Counted from the first letter of the stretch, positions 1 to 5,703 are shown. The stretch: 13,221 nt of DNA from an uncultured Bacilli bacterium (GCA_944331725.1 CALVJE010000020.1:1-13221); one strand, 5' to 3'. The notes: generated by a model not told the origin, from the letters alone. A program made the numbers and translations.

Positions 1-14
1 AATTTTAAATCCAT
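1..14 (-). CDS. 5' end of an unidentified minus-strand gene (partial)
   Basis: Only the start is inside the window: an ATG (complement of 12-14) followed by codons for Asp-Leu-Lys, running off the left edge. It is supported by a well-placed Shine-Dalgarno AAGGAG (complement of 21-26, 6 nt spacing) and by a near-consensus promoter at 41-69. It is divergent from the BRO/DinD-like gene. Nothing can be said about its product. Confidence 0.45.
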
Positions 15-40
15 AACTTACTCCTTACCTTTCTATAGGT

Positions 41-69
41 ATTATAACAAGTATAAAGACTTTTTTCAA
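41..69 (-). promoter_or_regulatory. Sigma-A type promoter for the gene leaving the left edge
   Basis: On the minus strand TTGAAA (64-69) is separated by exactly 17 nt from TATAAT (41-46), with the start codon about 27 nt further on. This matches the housekeeping sigma-factor consensus in both boxes and spacing. The -35 box lies 15 bp from the 18-bp palindrome at 85-102. Confidence 0.7.
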
Positions 70-84
70 ATTATTTACATCAAT

Positions 85-102
85 TCAGATGTCGACATCT
101 GA
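85..102. promoter_or_regulatory. 18-bp perfect palindrome in the divergent intergenic region (possible operator)
   Basis: TCAGATGTC is followed directly by its reverse complement GACATCTGA, giving an uninterrupted 18-bp palindrome with TGTCGACA at its centre. It sits between the divergent start codons at 14 and 194, just upstream of the minus-strand -35 box. A dimeric repressor or activator site is the natural reading. The same TGTCGACA core recurs twice at 366-384 inside the BRO/DinD-like gene. The function is inference. Confidence 0.45.
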
Positions 103-193
103 TTACAAAGAAATATTTTCTCTATAAATTTTGAATTTTTGCGAAAAAAATTTAGATGATAGCAAATGATATTTATAGAGGAGTTGATAAATT

Positions 194-1027
194 ATGAATA
201 ACAAATTAGCTTTGTTCGAAGAGAAAAAAATAAGAAGGGCTTGGGAGGAAGGTAAGTGGTACTTTAACGTTGTTGATGTTGTCTTGGCCCTAACCAATTC
301 TAAAGATCCAAGGGATTATTGGTATAGGCTTAAATAAAGAGTAAGTGAAGAAGAAAAAATTCAGTTGTCGACAATTTGTCGACAACTTAAATTGGAATCT
401 ACTGATGGTAAAAAATATAAAACAGATTGTGCTGATACAGAAGGTATTTTAAGGATAATTCAGTCAATACCATCCCCTAAAGCAGAGTCTTTTAAAAGAT
501 GGCTTGCAAAAGTTGGTAGTGAAAGAATTGAAGAGATTCAAAATCCTGAACTTGCGATGGATAGAATGAAAGAACTTTATGAAAAGAAAGGCTATTCTAA
601 ATCTTGGATAAATATGAGGGAAAGAGGAATTGCTACTAGACATAACTTAACTGATGAGTGGAAAGAACAAGGTATTAGTAAAGGTATAGAATATACAATC
701 TTAACAAACGAAATATATAAGAGTGGTTTTGGTGTTACTGCTAAAGAATATAAAGATATTAAAAGATTACATGAAAGCGAGAATCTAAGAGATTCTATAA
801 CTAATATTGAACTCGCCTTAACTAATTTAGGAGAAGCAACAGCAGTTGAGTTTCATAAGAAAAATGATAGTAAAGGTTTAAAAGAGTTAAAAAATGATAT
901 GAGTGAAGCAGGAAATGTAATAAATAGTGCTAAAAAAGAAATAGAAAGAAAATTAGAAAGACCTATTGTTACTAGTGATAACCATATAGAATTAACAGAA
1001 GATAATAACTTAAAATTACCTAATTGA
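194..1027 (+). pseudogene. BRO/DinD-like phage antirepressor family protein, interrupted by an in-frame TAA
   Basis: The ATG at 194 follows AGAGGAG (177-183) and opens 47 codons of a typical Bro-N domain (EGKWYFNVVDVVLALTNSKD, then PRDYWYRLK). TAA at 335-337 then interrupts the frame. The same frame continues from 338 to TGA 1025-1027 with the rest of the family sequence: QLKLESTDGKKYKTDCADTE, then IQSIPSPKAESFKRWLAKVG, then the C-terminal half containing GVTAKEYKDIKRLHESENLR. Without the stop it would be about 277 residues, the usual length of the family, and most relatives carry a coding residue where the TAA stands; CAA to TAA would explain it. Residual translation could start at TTG 365 (no good Shine-Dalgarno) or at an in-frame ATG near 557. 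Relatives are phage- or SOS-associated (E. coli DinD). The first 140 bases use GTC, TTG, GCC and CCA codons more than the A/T-rich remainder. A real stop, a sequencing error and readthrough cannot be separated here. Confidence 0.8.
364..386. repeat. Perfect intragenic inverted repeat, 11-nt arms around one base
   Basis: GTTGTCGACAA, a single T, then TTGTCGACAAC. Each arm contains TGTCGACA, itself an 8-bp palindrome and the core of the intergenic palindrome at 85-102. The arms encode Leu-Ser-Thr-Ile-Cys-Arg-Gln-Leu with TCG and CGA, codons little used elsewhere in this A/T-rich window. That suggests the nucleotide sequence itself may matter. It begins 27 nt after the premature TAA. Confidence 0.6.
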
Positions 1028-1052
1028 TAAAGATAAAAAATAATTATATAAT
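1024..1052 (+). promoter_or_regulatory. Consensus promoter of the M3 peptidase operon
   Basis: TTGATA (1024-1029), a 17-nt spacer, then perfect TATAAT (1047-1052). Transcription would start near 1059, leaving a leader of about 20 nt that carries GGAG (1066-1069) before ATG 1078. The -35 box overlaps the TGA stop of the upstream BRO/DinD-like gene. This promoter also argues that the TTG at 1024 is not a start codon. Confidence 0.75.
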
Positions 1053-1077
1053 ATCCTTATTAGATGGAGAATTGATT

Positions 1078-2775
1078 ATGAAAATAGAAGAGAAATTAGA
1101 AAAAGTAATTATTAATGAAGAAGTATTAGAAAATATAAAAAATGATTTAGAAGTAATTCTTAAAGACTTAAAAAATTGTTTAGATTTTAATGAAGAAAAA
1201 GAACTAATCATAAAATTTAATAATATTAGAGATAATTATTTAACTTTATATTGGATTAGTTATATAGGCTATTTAAAAGACACTAAAAATGAAAAATATT
1301 TAGAAACAGAAAAGATTATGGGTAAATATGAACCTATTATTAATAACTTAATCTATGATTATTATAAAATTTTATCTTCTTCTAAAAATCAAGAAAAGTT
1401 AGAAAAGTTTATCGGCAAACGAGCTCTTGCTATAGCAGCTAATCAAGCTATATTAAAAAGTGATGATGTTATCTCTTTACAGACTAAAGAAAAAAAATTG
1501 TGTTCTAAATATCAAAGATTAATTATTGGTACAAAGTTTGAATTTTTAGATAAAGAAATAAACCTTTCTTCACTTAATATATATTATAACGATGATGATA
1601 GAGACTTAAGAAATAAAGCATATGATAAGAGATTTGAAATATTAGAAAGTTTAGAGAAAGAAATAGATAGTATTATAGATGAATTAATAGATGTAAGAAA
1701 CACTATAGCAAAAACTCTTGGTTTTAACTCTTACACTGAAATGTCTTTTGTAAAAATGAACCGTTTAGATTATAGTAAAGAAGATTTAACTATTTTTAAA
1801 GAAGAGATAAAAAAATATGTTGTTCCCCTACTTAAATTATTAAAAGAACAACAAAGAGAAAGATTAGGATTAGAAAAACTAGAATATTATGATAATAGTT
1901 ATTTATTTAATGATGGTAATGCGAAAATAAAAGGAAATTTAAAGGATGTCTTAAATAACTTTAAAGCTGTTTTAAAAGAAAATTCTACTATAAGTTATAA
2001 TTTACTATGTATGATGTTAGATGAAGGCCTAATAGATTTAGATAATAGAGAAAATAAATCAAATGGTGGTATTACTACTTACCTACCCGATTATAAAGTG
2101 CCTTTATTTATAAAGAAGTATATGGGATTAGAAAGTAATATAACTAGTATATTTCATGAGTTCGGTCACTCTAATCAACTATATTTAAGTAAAGATTTAT
2201 TGTTTCATGAGAATAGATGGCCTACTTTTGATATATGTGAAATACATTCTACTAGTATGGAATATTTAATGTACCCTTTTATGGACTTATTCTTTGAAAG
2301 TGATGACTTTAAATATAAAATTAAACATCTAACTAACAGTCTTTCTTTAATGGTAAATATGGCTTATGCAGATGACTTTTGGAGTTATGTTTATGATAAT
2401 AATTTAGATAGTAAAGAAAGAAAAAGAAAATGGTTAGAATTAAGGCGTGAATATAACTTAGATAGTTATGATAATGAATATTTTTATAGAGGAACTGAGT
2501 ATCAAGCAGATACTAATAGAATTATTGATCCTTTCTATACAATAGATTATGCTATTGATAATGTTTTAGCTTTATCATTCTATAAGAAAGAAAAAGAAAG
2601 TATTAAAGATGCCTTTGATTTATATATAAAATTATGTAAAGATGGAGGGGCTTTATCACTAAAAGAGCTTATTAATAAATATAATTTAGATAATCCCTTT
2701 GAAAAAGATTCTTTAAAAGATATGTGTGATATTATTAAAGATGATATTAAAATATTAAGTTTAAGAAGGAAGTAG
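1078..2775 (+). CDS. M3 family oligoendopeptidase (zinc metallopeptidase, thimet/PepF-like)
   Basis: Cytosolic zinc peptidase that cleaves short peptides; no signal peptide or membrane segment is visible. The zinc motif HEFGH is at residues 360-364 (H360, E361, H364). The third ligand is probably E388 in CEIHSTSMEYL, the arrangement typical of family M3. Further M3-like sequence follows, including the tyrosine-rich EYFYRGTEYQ with downstream TNRIIDPFYTIDYAID. The start is taken at ATG 1078 (GGAG at 1066-1069, 8 nt spacing), giving 565 residues, which fits the M3 oligoendopeptidase length. An upstream in-frame TTG at 1024 would add 18 residues but lies inside the promoter and has no ribosome site. 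The stop is followed 2 bases later by the RNHCP gene, so the two are probably translationally coupled. Peptide specificity cannot be told. Confidence 0.92.
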   Translation: MKIEEKLEKVIINEEVLENIKNDLEVILKDLKNCLDFNEEKELIIKFNNIRDNYLTLYWISYIGYLKDTKNEKYLETEKIMGKYEPIINNLIYDYYKILSSSKNQEKLEKFIGKRALAIAANQAILKSDDVISLQTKEKKLCSKYQRLIIGTKFEFLDKEINLSSLNIYYNDDDRDLRNKAYDKRFEILESLEKEIDSIIDELIDVRNTIAKTLGFNSYTEMSFVKMNRLDYSKEDLTIFKEEIKKYVVPLLKLLKEQQRERLGLEKLEYYDNSYLFNDGNAKIKGNLKDVLNNFKAVLKENSTISYNLLCMMLDEGLIDLDNRENKSNGGITTYLPDYKVPLFIKKYMGLESNITSIFHEFGHSNQLYLSKDLLFHENRWPTFDICEIHSTSMEYLMYPFMDLFFESDDFKYKIKHLTNSLSLMVNMAYADDFWSYVYDNNLDSKERKRKWLELRREYNLDSYDNEYFYRGTEYQADTNRIIDPFYTIDYAIDNVLALSFYKKEKESIKDAFDLYIKLCKDGGALSLKELINKYNLDNPFEKDSLKDMCDIIKDDIKILSLRRK

Positions 2776-2777
2776 TT

Positions 2778-3080
2778 ATGAAAAGATTTACAATGAAAGA
2801 CGAAGAATTTATTTGTGAAAATTGTGGTAAGAAAGTATTACCTTTAAAATATAGTGCAAGAGATCACTGTCCTTATTGTCTTTATTCTAAACACGTTGAT
2901 ATTATGCCAGGAGATAGATTAAATGAGTGCAAAGGTCTATTAAAACCTATTGGTATTGAGAAATTTAAAGACACTTATAAAATAATTTATAAGTGTGAAA
3001 AATGTAAAGAAATGCATAAAAACATTATGGCTAATGATGATGATATGGATATGATAATCGAAATAAGCAAGATGCAATAA
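2778..3080 (+). CDS. RNHCP domain zinc-ribbon protein
   Basis: A 100-residue cysteine-rich protein. Paired cysteines at C13/C16, C31/C34 and C73/C76, plus C51, suggest zinc-ribbon folding. The core ARDHCPYCLYSKHVD with PGDR at 44-47 matches the RNHCP domain (named for its Arg-Asn-His-Cys-Pro motif); here Asn is replaced by Asp. The molecular function of the family is unknown; nucleic-acid binding is only a guess from the zinc-ribbon type. The ATG follows AAGGA in the last codons of the M3 peptidase, 2 nt after its stop, so it is the second gene of that operon. The strong promoter of the antisense RNA begins only 2 nt after its stop codon. Confidence 0.85.
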   Translation: MKRFTMKDEEFICENCGKKVLPLKYSARDHCPYCLYSKHVDIMPGDRLNECKGLLKPIGIEKFKDTYKIIYKCEKCKEMHKNIMANDDDMDMIIEISKMQ

Positions 3081-3082
3081 TT

Positions 3083-3111
3083 TTGACAAAAATTAATATT
3101 TATGATACTAT
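3083..3111 (+). promoter_or_regulatory. Strong promoter of the candidate antitoxin RNA
   Basis: Perfect TTGACA (3083-3088), 17 nt, TACTAT (3106-3111), with a TG dinucleotide one base upstream of the -10 (extended -10). No reading frame with a ribosome site follows on the plus strand; instead a terminator follows about 115 nt downstream. Its -35 box is better than that of the opposing promoter at 3389-3417, as expected if the antisense RNA must be in excess. Confidence 0.8.
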
Positions 3112-3140
3112 GAATATGTAAAGAAAATTTACATATAAAT

Positions 3141-3183
3141 AAAAAAGAGGGAATACCTAGCTTGCTCTGTTAGGTACTATCCC
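3141..3183 (-). terminator. Terminator of the 33-residue peptide mRNA
   Basis: Read on the minus strand: a hairpin formed by GGGA...TACCTA (3183-3171) and TAGGTA...TCCC (3159-3149) with a 1x3 internal loop, followed by T-C-TTTTTT (3148-3141). The same inverted repeat forms the central hairpin of the plus-strand RNA. It ends the minus transcript about 70 nt past the peptide stop codon. Confidence 0.7.
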
Positions 3184-3200
3184 AAAAAAGTTTTGGTTTA

Positions 3201-3233
3201 GGTACCTACTAAGGAGTAGGTACTATTTTTATT
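3201..3233 (+). terminator. Terminator of the candidate antitoxin RNA, overlapping the peptide's last codons
   Basis: GGTACCTACT (3201-3210), loop AAGG, AGTAGGTACT (3215-3224): nine Watson-Crick pairs plus one G-U, then five T (3226-3230). The opposite strand of this hairpin encodes the last residues and the TAG stop of the 33-residue peptide. It may also end read-through from the M3/RNHCP operon. Confidence 0.75.
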
Positions 3234-3310
3234 AACATAAATAATAAAACTATTATTACGAAAATAAGTGAAAATATGATATAACATAGAAACTTTTCTG
3301 TTTTTCTCAT
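3209..3310 (-). CDS. 33-residue hydrophobic membrane peptide, candidate type I toxin
   Basis: ATG (complement of 3308-3310) to TAG (3209-3211), 33 residues. The N-terminus MRKTEKFLCY is basic. A run of about 18 aliphatic and aromatic residues (IIFSLIFVIIVLLFMLI, positions 11-27) forms one membrane span, then K-I-V-P-T-P. Size, charge and single span match the general style of type I toxin peptides (Fst, TxpA, BsrG classes), but I recognise no specific family. Translation is strongly supported by AAAGGGGAG (3319-3327) 8 nt before the ATG and by a promoter at 3389-3417. The frame lies opposite the antisense RNA at its 3' end. A caveat is that A/T-rich DNA gives hydrophobic frames by chance, so the ribosome site, both promoters and the inverted repeats are the main evidence. 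Toxicity is inference. Confidence 0.7.
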   Translation of the reverse strand: MRKTEKFLCYIIFSLIFVIIVLLFMLIKIVPTP

Positions 3311-3318
3311 ATTATCAA

Positions 3319-3357
3319 CTCCCCTTTCACATTATTTATTAAATAAGTTTAGGGGAT
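3319..3357 (-). promoter_or_regulatory. Leader element that can sequester the peptide's Shine-Dalgarno
   Basis: On the minus strand TCCCCT (complement of 3351-3356) can pair with AGGGGA (complement of 3320-3325), the centre of the AAAGGGGAG ribosome site, across a 25-nt A/T-rich loop. The anti-Shine-Dalgarno bases overlap the 15-nt repeat that pairs with the mRNA 3' end, so the two pairings compete. This is a plausible translation switch; no folding energy was calculated. Confidence 0.5.
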
Positions 3358-3388
3358 AGTACCTAACTAGCCAAGTATTCCTACAACA

Positions 3389-3417
3389 ATAGTATCACAA
3401 ATAATTCATTAAATCAA
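3389..3417 (-). promoter_or_regulatory. Promoter of the 33-residue peptide mRNA
   Basis: On the minus strand TTGATT (3412-3417), 17 nt, TACTAT (3389-3394), with a TG one base upstream of the -10. The element TGATACTAT is identical to that of the opposing promoter at 3083-3111. Predicted start near 3382, giving a leader of about 70 nt and a transcript of about 240 nt down to 3141. Confidence 0.65.
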
Positions 3418-3450
3418 TCGAACAAGATACATTTTTTAAGCAAACATTTG

Positions 3451-3479
3451 TTTATCAATTTTTATTAAAAATTGATAAA
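3451..3479 (-). terminator. 29-nt perfect palindrome over the 3' end of the 82-residue gene (possible terminator)
   Basis: TTTATCAATTTTTA, one T, then TAAAAATTGATAAA: 14-bp arms with no mismatch. It covers the last codons and the TGA stop of the minus-strand gene and ends 34 bp before the peptide promoter. A long A/T stem could stop transcription, but no T-tract follows on the minus strand, so it may instead be an mRNA 3' stabiliser or a protein site. Confidence 0.4.
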
Positions 3480-3703
3480 ACACGTCTTTTAACTTTTTCT
3501 TTTAATTGTTTTCTTTCGATATCTTCTATAATTTTATTTTCTTTCTCTAAAAATTCATTTTTTGCTTCTTCAGAAGTTATCCCTGCTCTTATGAAAGTAC
3601 CATCTTCTAGCATTACTTTCTTACCTTTTGGTACAGTTATAAACATAGAATGTTCTCCACTACCAATCATTACTCTAACATTTTTTATTTTAGATTTTCT
3701 CAT
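3455..3703 (-). CDS. Unrecognised 82-residue basic protein
   Basis: I do not recognise a family. The N-terminal half looks like beta-strands (KIKNVRVMIGSGEHSMFITV, then PKGKKVMLEDGTFIRAGI). The C-terminal half, about residues 43-77, is a highly charged Glu/Lys helix (EEAKNEFLEKENKIIEDIER and on) that could be a coiled coil. The protein is soluble in appearance, with no signal peptide. The start is well supported: AAAGGAG lies 9 nt before ATG 3703. The gene stands alone on the minus strand between the candidate toxin module and the divergent FkbM gene. Its stop lies within a 29-nt perfect palindrome. No promoter better than scattered A/T matches was found upstream. Confidence 0.65.
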   Translation of the reverse strand: MRKSKIKNVRVMIGSGEHSMFITVPKGKKVMLEDGTFIRAGITSEEAKNEFLEKENKIIEDIERKQLKEKVKRRVLSIFNKN

Positions 3704-3720
3704 AATATCATTCTCCTTTT

Positions 3721-3734
3721 GTTAATATATTAAC
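3721..3734. repeat. 14-bp A/T palindrome between divergent genes
   Basis: GTTAATATATTAAC is perfectly self-complementary and lies 18 bp upstream of the minus-strand start at 3703 and 53 bp upstream of the FkbM gene. It may be an operator, but palindromes of mostly A/T arise easily at this base composition. Confidence 0.25.
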
Positions 3735-3786
3735 ATATTTTTTTAAACAATTAAACTTTATCTACATAGATTATATTGGTGATATA

Positions 3787-4722
3787 ATGAATAAAATCGA
3801 TTATGAATTTTATAGCTTAATTAAAAAACTAGAGTTAATGAGTAAAGAAGAAGTATATTTAAATATTAAGAATAGATATCTAGGACTTAATGAAGAGTTA
3901 AAAGGTAATATCGAGACTTTCATTAATAGATTTTCTTTTTGGGGTAACCTAGATTATATTAATAACAACTTTGAAGAGATTGAAATTATAGTTAATTTTC
4001 TAAAGAATAATTTAACTGATTTATTAGTACTTTATCAGAATCTAAAAGATTATAAATCTAGGAAGATATTACTAGCAATAATTAGAAATTATTATTACTA
4101 TGACTTTGTAATATTAAATGAAGTTAGAGATAATTGTTATAAACATTATTTTGATCCTGATTTAGTAAAAACTACTAAAGATACAGTTTATGTAGATGTT
4201 GGTAGTTATATAGGAGATAGTGTTGATGACTTTTTAGATACTTATTTAGAAGAGTATAAAAAAATCTATTGTTATGAAGTTACGGATACATCACTTGCTA
4301 TACTTAAAGATAAATATATTTTTAATGAAGATATTGTTATAAAGAATAAAGCTTTATATGATAAAAATACTACTCTAAGTCTTAATGCTAGTAGTATTGA
4401 TGCTTCTACTAATACTATAAATGATAGTAAAGGAAATATTGAAGCGATTACTTTAGATGAAGATATAAAAGAAAAAGTTGATATTATTAAAATGGATATA
4501 GAAGGAGCTGAGTATAAAGCTTTAGAAGGATGTAGAGAACACATTAAGAAAGATACACCTACTCTATTAATATCTATTTATCATGGCTTTAATGATTTAA
4601 TTAGAATACCTAAACTAATTAATAGTATCAATAAGAATTATAACTTTTATTTAAGATATTATGGCGGTAATATCTTCCCTACAGAAATTGTTTTAATTGC
4701 AAAGAAAAAGAAGAAAAGCTAA
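3787..4722 (+). CDS. FkbM family SAM-dependent methyltransferase
   Basis: 311 residues. The C-terminal half is an FkbM-type Rossmann methyltransferase: the SAM loop VYVDVGSYIGDS begins at V134 (D137, G139), the acidic YCYEV of the next strand follows, and IIKMDIEGAEYKALEG (K235, D237, E239, E242) is the family signature. FkbM proteins O-methylate sugars or small metabolites. Residues 1-130 form an alpha-helical N-terminal region of a kind seen in gut bacterial FkbM proteins, with no recognised function. The substrate is unknown; no glycan cluster surrounds it. The start has only a weak ribosome site (GGTGAT, 3778-3783), and a TATATT at 3772-3777 lies so close that the mRNA may be nearly leaderless. 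The gene is convergent with the SDR gene and shares its terminator; its TAA is in the hairpin loop. Confidence 0.88.
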   Translation: MNKIDYEFYSLIKKLELMSKEEVYLNIKNRYLGLNEELKGNIETFINRFSFWGNLDYINNNFEEIEIIVNFLKNNLTDLLVLYQNLKDYKSRKILLAIIRNYYYYDFVILNEVRDNCYKHYFDPDLVKTTKDTVYVDVGSYIGDSVDDFLDTYLEEYKKIYCYEVTDTSLAILKDKYIFNEDIVIKNKALYDKNTTLSLNASSIDASTNTINDSKGNIEAITLDEDIKEKVDIIKMDIEGAEYKALEGCREHIKKDTPTLLISIYHGFNDLIRIPKLINSINKNYNFYLRYYGGNIFPTEIVLIAKKKKKS

Positions 4723-4742
4723 TATGTGCTTTTCTTCTTTTT
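4705..4742. terminator. Bidirectional terminator between fkbM-type and SDR genes
   Basis: AAAAAGAAGAAAAGC (4705-4719) and its exact complement (4728-4742) form a 15-bp stem with an 8-nt loop. The plus-strand arm ends in TTTTT and the minus-strand arm also ends in TTTTT, so it can serve both convergent genes. Both stop codons lie in it. Confidence 0.85.
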
Positions 4743-5646
4743 AACCTTTATACTCTCCGCCATTAACATGAATTACTTGACCTGTTGTATAAGTAGAATC
4801 ATTACTTGCTAAATAAACATAGATAGCTGCTATCTCAAAGGGTTGTCCTGCTCGCTTCATAGGGCCAGTAGAACCAAAGGTTGGAATATCTTTAGCTTTT
4901 CTACTAGCAGGTTGTAATGGCGTCCAAAATGGACCAGGGGCTACAGCATTTACTCTTATATTTTTAGGTGCAAGATTAGTAGCAAGGGACCTTGTAAAAC
5001 CAACTATCGCTCCTTTACTTGTTACATAATCAATTAAGTCCCCTTCTCCATTATAAGTCGTAATAGAAGTAGTATTAATAATACTAGAGCCACTATCTAA
5101 ATAAGGAAGTACAGCCTTAGTTAGATAAAACATAGAATAAATATTAGACTTCATCGTATAGTCAAACTGTTCATTAGAAATATCTGTTAAGTTATCGGCA
5201 AAATACTGAACACCTGCATTATTAACAAGAATATCAATCTTACCATAATAATTTAATGTTTCATTTACAATAAAGTTAGAAAAGTCCTTATTCTTTAAAT
5301 CTCCATGAATTAATAATACTTCTCCGCCTAAGTTTTCAATATAATCTTTTGTATAATTAGCATCCCTTTCTTCATTATAATAAACTAAAACAATTTTTGC
5401 TCCTTCTTTAGCAAAAAAGACGGCAACTGCTCTACCAATACCAGAGTCTCCTCCTGTAATAATAGCAACTTTATCTTTTAATTTACCACTACCTCTATAA
5501 TTAGAATTATCAAAAACAGGAAGTGGTTTCATTAAGTATTCCATACCAGGTTCTTTATCTTGATGTTGTGGTGGATAATACACAGGAAAAGTTCTACAAG
5601 TCTCACCTTTTGTATAAGGTCTGATCGTATTAAATTTATTAAACAT
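4741..5646 (-). CDS. Short-chain dehydrogenase/reductase, YhdF/YhxC (general stress protein 39) type
   Basis: NAD(P)-dependent classical SDR, 301 residues from ATG 5646. The cofactor loop is TGGDSGIG (64-71) and the structural NNAGV follows. The catalytic set is S194, Y207 and K211 (YVTSK), with the usual 13-residue Ser-Tyr spacing. The late motif VAPGPFWTPLQPA and the end GQVIHVNGGEYKG are complete. The roughly 50-residue N-terminal extension with PPQHQDKEPGMEYLMKPLP is characteristic of the Bacillus YhdF/YhxC/YdaD subgroup, whose substrates are not well defined; some are stress-induced. AGGTG 6 nt before ATG 5646 sets the start; a GTG three codons earlier (5655) lacks a ribosome site. A TATAAT on the minus strand (5664-5669) could be the -10, but no good -35 is seen. 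Divergent from the SIS gene. Confidence 0.92.
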   Translation of the reverse strand: MFNKFNTIRPYTKGETCRTFPVYYPPQHQDKEPGMEYLMKPLPVFDNSNYRGSGKLKDKVAIITGGDSGIGRAVAVFFAKEGAKIVLVYYNEERDANYTKDYIENLGGEVLLIHGDLKNKDFSNFIVNETLNYYGKIDILVNNAGVQYFADNLTDISNEQFDYTMKSNIYSMFYLTKAVLPYLDSGSSIINTTSITTYNGEGDLIDYVTSKGAIVGFTRSLATNLAPKNIRVNAVAPGPFWTPLQPASRKAKDIPTFGSTGPMKRAGQPFEIAAIYVYLASNDSTYTTGQVIHVNGGEYKG

Positions 5647-5703
5647 ATATAACACCTATTAAAATTATATTTGTAAAGAAAGTGTCTTATTACTCTTTAT
5701 TTC

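Larger units (their letters stand above)
3117..3233 (+). ncRNA. Candidate antisense antitoxin RNA (type I toxin-antitoxin)
   Basis: Predicted RNA of about 115 nt from the promoter at 3083-3111 to the terminator at 3201-3233. It has three hairpins: a 5' hairpin (3115-3122 with 3128-3135, loop GAAAA), a central one (GGGA and TACCTA of 3149-3159 pairing with TAGGTA and TCCC of 3171-3183), and the terminator. About 90 nt (3141-3233) are perfectly complementary to the 3' part of the minus-strand peptide mRNA, including its last codons. This convergent 3' overlap resembles the organisation of txpA/RatA and bsrG/SR4 of Bacillus. The RNA ends are inferred from promoter and terminator positions. Confidence 0.65.
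3149..3381. repeat. Inverted repeat flanking the peptide gene (5'/3' mRNA pairing)
   Basis: GTTAGGTACTATCCC at 3169-3183 has a perfect 15-nt inverted copy at 3353-3367. The similarity extends imperfectly to GGAATAC at 3150-3156 and its inverted copy at 3375-3381. The left copy lies in the 3' part of the minus-strand mRNA and the right copy in its 5' leader, so the mRNA ends can pair with each other. TAGGTAC also recurs at 3199-3205 and 3217-3223. Confidence 0.75.

Noticed and set aside
137..170. Possible promoter for the BRO/DinD-like gene (TTGAAT near 131, TAGATG near 153)
   Set aside because: The boxes match the consensus poorly and the spacing is uncertain, so it was not listed as a feature.
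103..297. 64-codon minus-strand open frame
   Set aside because: It is antisense to the divergent region and the Bro-N coding part, with no ribosome site and composition expected from A/T-rich antisense.
1024..1077. TTG start giving an M3 peptidase of 583 residues
   Set aside because: The TTG is part of a consensus -35 box and has no ribosome site; ATG 1078 has GGAG and gives the normal family length.
3083..3233. Plus-strand transcript considered as a riboswitch or leader of a downstream gene
   Set aside because: No plus-strand gene follows the terminator for over 500 bases, and the RNA is an exact antisense of the peptide mRNA's 3' part.
4272..4544. 90-codon minus-strand frame inside the FkbM gene
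   Set aside because: Antisense shadow of strongly conserved FkbM motifs; Ser/Leu/Ile-rich low-complexity product, no ribosome site.
5647..5655. GTG start three codons upstream for the SDR protein
   Set aside because: The AGGTG ribosome site overlaps this GTG and is correctly spaced only for ATG 5646.
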